NCBI RefSeq assembly: GCF_052857255.1
Contig: NC_135505.1
Coordinates: 41,253,864 to 41,317,863, forward strand
Length of the DNA stretch: 64,000 nt
Reading direction: 5' to 3'
Source of the DNA: Amblyomma americanum
Lineage: Eukaryota > Arthropoda > Arachnida > Ixodida > Ixodidae
Shown: one piece after another, positions 57,601 to 64,000 of the stretch
Layout of the letters: each line of letters opens with the position of its first letter
Position numbering within the stretch: the stretch's first letter is position 1
Program-made: the position numbers and the translations under genes
Notes under the pieces: model-generated
Database searches by the model: none
Told to the model about the DNA's origin: nothing
The model's input: the letters and a program-made list of their open reading frames with translations, nothing else

Positions 57601-60600
57601 CAATTCTGTAAACAATTCCAGTCAAAAAAAACCATTGGATTCCAATTGGAAATTTCCAAATGTGTTTTCGACACCATTGGAAAATACCAATTGGACTATT
57701 CCAATTGGCCGAAACCAAATGAATATTCCAGTTGGCCGAAACCAATTGGACTATTCCAATTGGGCGACACCAACTGGTCCACTTAATGGCCGGTACTCAC
57801 TGGGCTGCTCTGACTGTCGGGCACCAGATGGCTATTAAACAGTCAGGAGGCAAGCAGTCTATTAACTGTAGCAGTTTATTATAGGTATTTGCATGAAAAT
57901 ACTTTCCCTACAATAATGCCCCATGGGCATGTAGGTATAAGAATGAATAAATAAATAGTCCTGAAACAAATCTTGTTGCAGCTCCTAGCAGGACGGCTCC
58001 ATTTCTTTTGCGAGCTCCCTGCAATCAAATAGAAGCACGACACAGATTGCATTACTCCAGAGAATCTACAGACCGAAAAGCAAATAACAAGGAATAAGAT
58101 TTAATGTGTGAACAAACAAACGAAATCCAATAAGCTGCACACTAAGATGCTCTTTGTGGAATCAAGTTATGGATGAGCATTCAATGCAGTAACTGTGTGA
58201 GTTTTGATACAAGCAGTCACAACAGAAACAATAATTTGTGCGTCATGAAAACTGCAACATGGGAATGCTTGTTTTTGTTCAGTTGTTGGCGATTCATAAA
58301 GCATCACAGGAACTTGCTATTTTTATTTCGTAGTTACGCAATGCGATCAAATTAATAGCAAAATGCAATATAATGCATTCCAGGAGTCATGTCCTGCACT
58401 GCAAATACAGCACATTTATAAATGTATTCTCCTGAAGATTTGTATTATCCTGATCATCAATGCTGAAAAGGTGCATAAGCTGCAGCCATCCTCCACGCGC
58501 AGAAAAAAGATTCAATCATTTTATCTATTCCCATTATCAAACTACGTTCGTTCATTGTTTTGCACACAAAGATGTGACCACGTGCTCTGCTTCCAAGCAT
58601 AGATCGCGGACGTAGGCTCTATAACAGCTTCACAATTAACGCTTAACATTTGCATCAGGCACACACATATCACATAAAGTTAACAGTGAGAAGTGCAGGT
58701 AATTACCTCCAAGCATGAGAATGCGGGCCGGATAAAAGTCTGCTTCTGCTTCGGCATCTGTCCACTTCACCTGATGATAGATTTGCGAATCAAAGTCTTG
58801 GGCATTTTCAGGTGCGAAGGCCTTCACATCTGTGATGGGCACAATCGCACAGCTTATATTGTCTTTATACCTAACTTACGCAAAATCAGGCGCACTCGAA
58901 GACATCGCGCACACAGGTGTCCTAGTACTACACCTAGAGCACTGTACTGCAGCGCAAGAACCATGACCTCACTGACCGCGCGCCATGACACACAGTTGTG
59001 GTGATACGAAACTGAAGAATCATTTTATTTTCCGAGAGTAAAACTTTTTAAAGTGATTAACAGCAACAAAATTTTTTAATACATTTTTAAAATTCAGTAT
59101 TGCAATTTTGTTTATAAATTGTTAATATTTGACTATTTTGTGCAGTACTCTGCATTATGTGAAAACGTGGATAACTTCGCTCACCGGCTGACTGGATCAA
59201 CTTGAACTGCAATATGGCGATCTATGGAGTGAGGCTATGATGGAGCTAATAATAATAATAATTGGTTTTTGGGTAAAGTAAATGGCGCAGTATCTGTCTC
59301 ATATATCTTTTGGACACCTGAACCGCGCCGTAAGAGAAGGGATAAAGGAGGGAGTGAAAGAAGAAAGGCAGAATAGGTGCCGTAGTGGAGGGCTCCGGAA
59401 TAATTTCGACCACCTGGGGATCTTCAACGTGCACTGACATCGCACAGCAAACGGGCGCCTTAGCGTTTTTCCTCCATAAAAACGCAGCCGCCGCAGTCGA
59501 GTTCGAACCCGGGAACTCTGGATCAGTAGTCGAGCGCCCTAACCACTGAGCCACCGCGGCGGGTGACGGAGCTGCCAGTTTCTGAAATATTGACTGTTTG
59601 TATATTTGTAAGAACAGGTGAAAATGCTTATGTCTCGCCAGTGCCGAGTTCATTCACAATGTAAATTCAATATTGCCGCAAATCTTTGTACTGTATGTTT
59701 GTTCTTTCTTGAAAGCTGCTGGCACACAAATTTACCTCAGTTGCTTGTGCCGAGGCGGCGCCTTTTCTGCGTTGTTCCAGACTGTTATGGTAACTTTCGA
59801 CGCCGTATCTCAAAAGTTCGCTATCAGCTTTAAATTGGGCACGGCCGAGAACAGTGGGCACTCTGTTCGGCGACCGCCGAGCATACTTGTTGCTTTCGTC
59901 GCCGCCAAGTCATTCAGTTCATTGTGGGCGCAAGTCAGCCGAAAGAGTTTCATTCGGAAGCTGTTTTTGCTATCTTTCTGACCGCTGGACTGCCGTCATC
60001 ACAACGTGACATCGGTTGGACCAGTACATTTGGGAGCAGGGAACCAATTGGGTAGTCCATTTGGAACAAGGAAAAACAATTGAGCTGACTAGTTGGAACA
60101 GAAGTCCAATTGGATAGTTCAATTGGACCCAACTGGAAGTACGAAATCAAATGGATGGTCCAATCTGAACTAGAGAAGCCAATTGGGCTGTCCAGTTGTA
60201 TTCTTCAGTCCAACTGGCTGACCAATATGCTCCCAATGGGTCCAATTGGCGGACCAGTTGGCTCCCAATGCGTCCAATGGGCTGATCATTTGGGTCCAAT
60301 GGGTCCCATTGGAAACTTCAATTGGACCCAATGGTTTTTTTTTTACTGGGATGCCCGCCGCGCATTTCTCAAAAAAGTGTGCATTCTTTGTTTGACATTC
60401 TGTTTTCTCTGTATTGGCAGGTTTGATCTTGCAAGTGTGATGTGTGAGATTTTGGGGAGCAGGAAAAAAAACAGGATTTAAGTACTAAGGTTATGAACAG
60501 GAACTAACGTTGTTAAAACTTTGTGCGAGTAAGGGATCACCACTGGTCTAATTTTCTTTTCAAAAAGTTCACCCTCCTTGCTCTTTGTTTTTCTTTCTTT

Positions 60601-62248
60601 TTTCACATTTTTCAGTAACTTTTAGCGACTGCTTAACCAAAGAAGGAAAGCCTACTGGTATAGCTTTTGAATCAGTCAAAGCTTTTCTGCACTGTGTGTA
60701 GTCATACAGTGCAGGAAAGCTTTTATGGACACATTCAAAAGCTAAGCCAGGCAAGCTTTCCTTCTTTGTTTAAGCTCAGCCACTGAGAAGTTACTGAAAA
60801 AGGGCTATGCTCATTCCCACAGAGTTGCTCATAATCTGAAGCTTGTTGCTAACAGTTTGTACAAAGTTCCTATGGTCTTTTCTGCCCCTTGAAAACTCCC
60901 TTGGTCAAATGTTTAGGGGATTCCTCCAACGTGGAGTAGATACGTAATAAGGGAGTAATTACTCATTGGCATCCACCCGAGCGCAGCCATGCGGCTACAA
61001 AGGATACAGCTTTCTCAGAAACTTTGTAGTTAAAGAAAAATTCATCCTGGTCGGGGAAAGCTGTATAGCTTTCCTTTGTAGCGGAATGGCTGCGCTCGGG
61101 TGGATGTTAGTAATTTCTCCCTCATTGAAAAAACTCATCACTGCACCTGCCACATGATTGAATCTGCTAGTGCAGAGACGATAGATTGACAAATGAAGCA
61201 TGTAAACCCTTTTGTGAAGTGTTGGAAGGTTCATTTAAAGAATTGGGTTGTGTGGGAACGTGTACATCACCCAGGTGGACTGAAGTATCAGTGACCGCGC
61301 ATAAGAGGAAATACGGTTGAAATTGGTACCGGCTCACATTGCCGCATCAATGTCAGGACTGCAGAAAAGAAGAACAGAAATTAAGTGAAGCAAGGCCTCA
61401 AGATCTTAGTATTGTAAGCGGAAGTAAGGAAGATGCCCACCTGCACGTCATCTAATGTTGCCGCACTATATCAGAAGCGGGAGATCCTCTGTTCGCACCC
61501 CATCATTGATTATACATAAAATCGAAATTCAGTTGTTCAGTATGTTTCAAGCAATTCATGATTGACGTGTACTTTCCTTAACATTACTCATGTTCTGCCC
61601 CATGCTTATATACTTGTCTTTCTTACTCTCCCATCCCTCCATCCTCGCCTCAAGGTTATATAATCTGCCACTTCTGGAATCTATAGAGAGTAGCAAGTAG
61701 CGTAGGTTCTGTCATCCCTCCTTTTGTGTGCTATCCTTTTTCCGCTTGATCTCGAGTAATTTGAACACTTACATGTCACCATCGTTCAATTGTCGAAACA
61801 GAAATGGCATAAAAATATAAACTAAATTACAAATTTTTTAGCAGTTGCAGGGAAGTATCACAGTGTGATTCATGTATACTAATGTGTAAGGCATTTGAAA
61901 GAAGGCAACATGTAAGCAAAAATTTCGCCCCTGTACTACATTTAAAGAACACCAGGTTGTCCAACTGAATCCTATATGTGTTGCTTTAGTACATTTAACC
62001 CCACAATTTACTTAAAATGGAGACTTATGCATTAGCAAAAATCAGTTGTGCATATTTTCCCACTTATTACATTCCAGGATTCGTGGATCATGATGATTCG
62101 CCAAAAGTATAAAAATGAGCGACGCAAGCTTGCATCAGACAGAGTTGTTGAGAACCGGCTGAAGTATGGAAGCAGTGTGAGAAAGAGGCTGTCTTCTGTT
62201 GACTATAATGGGGCCAGCTTGAAACAAGGCACTGTTGGGCGCACCTTG
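49647..62248 (+). CDS. Multi-exon gene with TLYP-type (SAMD3-like) motifs, function unknown
   Basis: Exons supported by splice sites and protein continuity: 53034-53146, 53827-53957, 56183-56320, 56415-56502, 62078-62248. A likely first coding exon is 49647-49808 ([18 protein letters not shown], donor TTTCAG/GTAACT). Its phase does not fit 53034, so at least one exon is missing between them. The protein has an acidic segment ([23 protein letters not shown]), a Ser/Pro-rich linker, [12 protein letters not shown], then [36 protein letters not shown] and [12 protein letters not shown]. This order matches uncharacterised arthropod and fish proteins related to SAMD3-like proteins, possibly DNA- or chromatin-binding. 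The intron before 56415 ends in AC. Its other introns carry most of the repeats at 50-61 kb. The 3' end is beyond 62248, perhaps beyond the window. Confidence 0.6.
50180..50486. mobile_element. Fold-back MITE, about 300 bp, in the first intron
   Basis: Arms of about 100 bp, 50186-50285 and 50377-50484, are complementary with some mismatches. The inner 19 bp (GAGTTGCGGCCGGATTGAG and its complement) match perfectly. Other shared blocks are GCATGCATGGT/GCGTGCATGGT and CCCATGCG. A 91-bp loop separates them. No coding content. Confidence 0.8.
51599..51662. repeat. (TA)n microsatellite
   Basis: About 64 bp of uninterrupted TA in the intron. A (G)n run of about 17 lies nearby at 51162-51178. Confidence 0.95.
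52187..52748. repeat. Direct repeat, two copies of about 140 bp, 415 bp apart
   Basis: Copies at about 52187-52323 and 52602-52748 share TTCAGCATAATTTC, ACATAGTAGA, GGGACTGTGCA and GCACCTCCATGGGTTCAAA. Both lie in the intron before 53034. No coding function is seen. Confidence 0.75.
54616..55100 (-). mobile_element. Penelope-like element 3' fragment with GIY-YIG endonuclease, copy on minus strand
   Basis: The minus-strand frame reads [19 protein letters not shown], the GIY-YIG-type core of Penelope endonucleases (the first block here is VVYEIP, as usual in PLEs; YVG is the YIG equivalent). After a frame change near 54785-54849 it continues with [32 protein letters not shown] and the C-terminal PVNLHKNE. 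The reverse transcriptase part is missing, so it is a 5'-truncated, frameshifted remnant lying in an intron of the SAMD3-like gene. Confidence 0.75.
55101..55580 (+). mobile_element. Penelope-like element 3' fragment, opposed copy on plus strand
   Basis: The plus strand reads [20 protein letters not shown] followed, in shifted frames, by [19 protein letters not shown] and SGNLHKN, the same C-terminal blocks as the minus-strand copy. The Y of the YIG-equivalent is replaced (TCTG for TYVG), and at least one frame change is present. It is divergent from the neighbour, so the two are not a recent inverted duplication. Confidence 0.72.
56118..56140 (+). repeat. (G)n homopolymer tract
   Basis: About 20 consecutive G about 45 bp before the exon at 56183. 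It may be unstable in sequencing. Confidence 0.85.
56530..57590 (-). mobile_element. LINE fragment (CR1/Jockey-like reverse transcriptase), 5'-truncated
   Basis: The minus strand starts inside the RT with [20 protein letters not shown], then [12 protein letters not shown], the catalytic F-A-D-D motif. A single TAA (57402-57404) interrupts directly after CVI, and the same frame then continues through [32 protein letters not shown] and [15 protein letters not shown]. Near 56728 the frame shifts by one before [12 protein letters not shown], the usual C-terminal W-N motif, and the end at EHHLYSC. The 3' end is roughly 56530, only some 30 bp from the exon at 56415-56502. It is a dead copy. Confidence 0.85.
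57617..60351. mobile_element. Inverted-repeat element with CCAATTGG minisatellite arms (2.7 kb)
   Basis: The left end CCAGTCAAAAAAAACCATTGG (57617-57637) is matched by the complement of CCAATGG(T)nACTGG at 60330-60351. Inside each end lie arrays of CCAATTGG and near variants every 15-25 bp (57617-57785 and about 60005-60351). The remaining 2.2 kb between the arms has no recognised transposase and carries a SINE at 59249. I cannot assign a superfamily and see no clear target duplication. Confidence 0.6.
59249..59563 (-). mobile_element. tRNA-derived SINE, full length
   Basis: On the minus strand a tRNA-like head (GCCGCGGTGGCTCAGTGG, B-box GGGTTCGAACTCG) is followed by a body with CAGTGCACGTTGAAGATCCC and a TTATTATTATTA-type tail. 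The same family occurs at 63.1-63.7 kb. It resembles abundant tick tRNA-type SINEs (Ruka-like); the name is from memory. Confidence 0.8.
60612..60802. mobile_element. Palindromic MITE, about 190 bp
   Basis: Arms of about 85 bp pair around a loop of about 10 bases (GTGTAGTCAT). The outer ends are TTCAGTAACTT and its complement. Shared blocks are AAAGAAGGAAAGC, TAGCTTTTGAAT and TTTYCTGCACTGT. Confidence 0.8.
60957..61115. mobile_element. Palindromic MITE, about 155 bp
   Basis: The left arm ATCCACCCGAGCGCAGCCAT..GCTACAAAGGA pairs with the right arm CCTTTGTAGC..ATGGCTGCGCTCGGGTGGAT. A loop of about 50 bp lies between them. It is a different family from the palindrome 155 bp upstream. Confidence 0.8.
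61116..62077 (+). other. Rest of the large intron before exon 62078
   Basis: No element or coding motif recognised. It ends in a good acceptor, TTACATTCCAG/GAT. Confidence 0.4.
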
Positions 62249-63076
62249 GTGAGTGATTAAAGCTTAATCTTTCTGTATTTTTATTTATTTTAGTGTTATA
62301 CTTAATGCAGGTACAGAGTTTGCCTTCTTGTGGGGAAGACTCCTACAGCCTCGGGCTTCAGGAAGCTTGGCTTGTGGCTTAGTTTAAGAACCCAAACAGA
62401 GACACTTCTCAAATGAGCTTCAGAATGGAGTTAACACACACGGCACGCATGAAGCAGCTTCCCAGCATGGCGGTTGCAGCAGCTCTCGAGAAATTTCTGT
62501 ATTTTATGCACACTGAGTGGGTGAGTTCATCAGAGCATGTGTGCAATTAATGAAAGATTGAGAACCTTGGAAGCAGCTGCTTTCATTGCGGTGCATTAGT
62601 GTTCAACACATTAGAATGAACTTATCTCTTTACGTGGAATCGGTGCAAAATAACATCACTGTCACTAAATTATTTCTTGTGCACATTTTGCAGGGTTTCA
62701 TACTTCGGTGAACTGCAGTCAAAATTCCGCGTCTTCTAAGGCCTGCAGTGATTCTAATGTCATCGTGCAAAAATAAGTTCTTCAATTCATTGGAAAATGC
62801 ATTTATTCTATGGTGTTACCAAGTATCAAGCAGTTGCAAGTTGAGAACCACTTATGTTCCTACTTCCCGTCTGATGTGTGCTGTATGAATTATACATAAG
62901 CAGGTGTTAAAGCACCCTAGAACTTTGATTACATTTTTTCATGCTTCCGTTCCTAATAACACAAGATGCCCAACTACCTTGCATCGTTTGTACACTTATG
63001 TGTGTTCAACTCAACAGCATAAGGGTTAATTCACAGCAGTAATGAAATAAACAAATAAGTAACGAGGTCGATGATT
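62249..63076. other. Downstream intron or intergenic sequence
   Basis: Follows the donor TTG/GTGAGT. No further exon of the gene was recognised. Confidence 0.35.
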
Positions 63077-63717
63077 GATAATAATAATAAAAATAATTGG
63101 TTTTTGGGGAAAGGAAATGGCGCAGTATCTGTCTCATATATCGTTGGACACCTGAACCGCGCCGTAAGGGAAGGGATATGGGAGGGAGTGATAATAATAT
63201 AATAATTAATAATAATTGGTTTTTTGGGGAAAGGAAATGGCGCAGTATCTGTCTCATATATCTTTGGACACCTGAACCGCGCCGTAAGGGAAGGGATAAA
63301 GGAGGGAGTGAAAGAAGAAAGGAAGAATAGGTGCCGTAGTGGAGGGCTCCGGAATAATTTCGACCACCTGGGGATCTTTAACGTGCACTGACATCGCACA
63401 GCACACGGGCACCTTAGCGTTTTTCCTCCATAAAAACGCAGCCGCCGCGGTCGGGTTCGAACCCGGGAACTCCGGATCAGTAGTCGAGCGCCCTAACCAC
63501 TGAACCACCGCGGCGGGGAGGGAGTGAAAGAAGAAAGGAAGAAACGGGTGCCGTAGTGGAGGGCTCCGGAATAATTTCGACCAGCTGGGGATCTTTAACG
63601 TGCACTGACATCGCACAGCACATGGGCGCCTTAGCGTTTTTCCTCCATAAAGACGCAGCCACCGCGGTCGGGTTCGAACCCGGGAACTCCGGATCAGTAG
63701 TCGAGCGCCCTAACCGA
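63077..63717 (-). mobile_element. Cluster of one full and two partial SINE copies
   Basis: A partial tail unit (63077-63190), a full SINE (about 63191-63517, head ending CCGCGGCGGGG on +) and a unit lacking the end of its head (about 63518-63717), all on the minus strand and of the same family as 59249-59563. The head B-box GGGTTCGAACCCG is perfect in the second and third units. Both internal joins fall at the same body motif, GGAGGGAGTG. Confidence 0.8.
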
Positions 63718-63720
63718 CTG

Positions 63721-64000
63721 ATCTGGCTTACTGCTGGGATCCTTAGGCCTTCCACTGTAACTTCGATGTCAGGTTTATGTCTGCCCTTGGTGTAAATCAA
63801 TAGCTCAAATTTTTGAGGAGAGCAACTGAGGCCGATTTTCGCCGCGTAATCGACCACAGCGGCCGCCGCTAGTTGGAGATTCTCTTGAATTTCTCCGTCT
63901 GATCCTCGGTTGGTCCAGATATTAATGTCGTCGGCGTAGAGGCTGAAATTGATGCTTGGGATGGTGCCAAGTCTTTGCGGGAATTTGATCATCGCAATAT
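63721..64000 (-). mobile_element. LINE reverse transcriptase fragment (I/R1-like), interrupted by SINE, runs off the window
   Basis: The minus-strand frame from 63992 contains INFSLYADDINIWTNRGSDG, the RT catalytic Y-A-D-D with the WTN-G-SDGEIQ context seen in tick I/R1-type LINEs, then AAAAVVDYAAKIGLSCSPQKFELL. It is open for about 90 codons until the SINE cluster breaks it at about 63720. The N-terminal part lies beyond the window. Confidence 0.8.

Noticed and set aside
57600..57790. CRISPR-like array
   Set aside because: CCAATTGG units are too short and irregular, lack unique spacers, and occur in inverted arms of a eukaryotic element.

Overview
This is eukaryotic nuclear DNA, and its repeat content points to a chelicerate, most likely a hard tick (Ixodida). 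The basis is split genes with GT/AG introns, very long (TA)n tracts, tRNA-headed SINEs of a type I recall as abundant in ticks, and many transposon classes in one window (Harbinger, Gypsy, CR1/Jockey-like and I/R1-like LINEs, Penelope, MITEs). The tick assignment is recognition from memory, not a database result. I see no bacterial operon, CRISPR array or viral genome. Nearly all recognisable coding sequence belongs to mobile elements. The main exception is one long multi-exon gene on the right, with two or three weak candidates elsewhere.

Left part (1-20 kb). The window opens inside a Harbinger DNA transposon with its two convergent genes: a MADF-BESS protein (+, frameshifted here) and a six-exon DDE transposase (-, apparently intact). 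Its right end is at about 4095. Next come a degenerate retroelement protease fragment, a 5'-truncated LINE, and a small non-autonomous LTR element (7988-10467) inserted into a second LINE. About 9 kb of AT-rich, gene-poor DNA follows, holding one MITE, degenerate tandem repeats and an unusual tRNA-headed SINE bounded on both sides by (TA)n.

Middle (20-37 kb). A minus-strand open frame of unknown function (20.1-20.7 kb) is followed by a diverged tandem duplication (21.1-23.1 kb) and two adjacent inverted-repeat elements. Three Harbinger-1-derived MITEs then sit end to end (26347-28494). Immediately to their right is a second, 8.1 kb Harbinger element (28521-36604) with terminal inverted repeats of about 56 bp and a complete DDE exon, but a suspect splice donor.

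37-47 kb. A SWIM/YqaJ-nuclease gene (+) is inactivated by several stops and frame changes and is cut off by the 5' LTR of a Gypsy element (39540-47014). The Gypsy gag-pol is recognisable from capsid to integrase but carries two stops and two frameshifts. Its two LTRs differ in length and structure.

47-64 kb. A plus-strand gene with TLYPT-type (SAMD3-like) motifs runs from about 49.6 kb to at least 62.2 kb. Its introns hold a fold-back element, two opposed Penelope 3' fragments, a LINE reverse-transcriptase fragment, an inverted-repeat element built from CCAATTGG minisatellites, and two palindromic MITEs. One of its introns ends in AC instead of AG. The window closes with a SINE cluster inserted in a LINE reverse transcriptase.

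The coding features act together only as transposon gene sets: Harbinger transposase with its MADF partner, and Gypsy gag with pol. I found no convincing new defence or metabolic system. The most unusual observations are structural: the MITE concatemer, the (TA)n-bounded SINE palindrome, the CCAATTGG element and the opposed Penelope ends.
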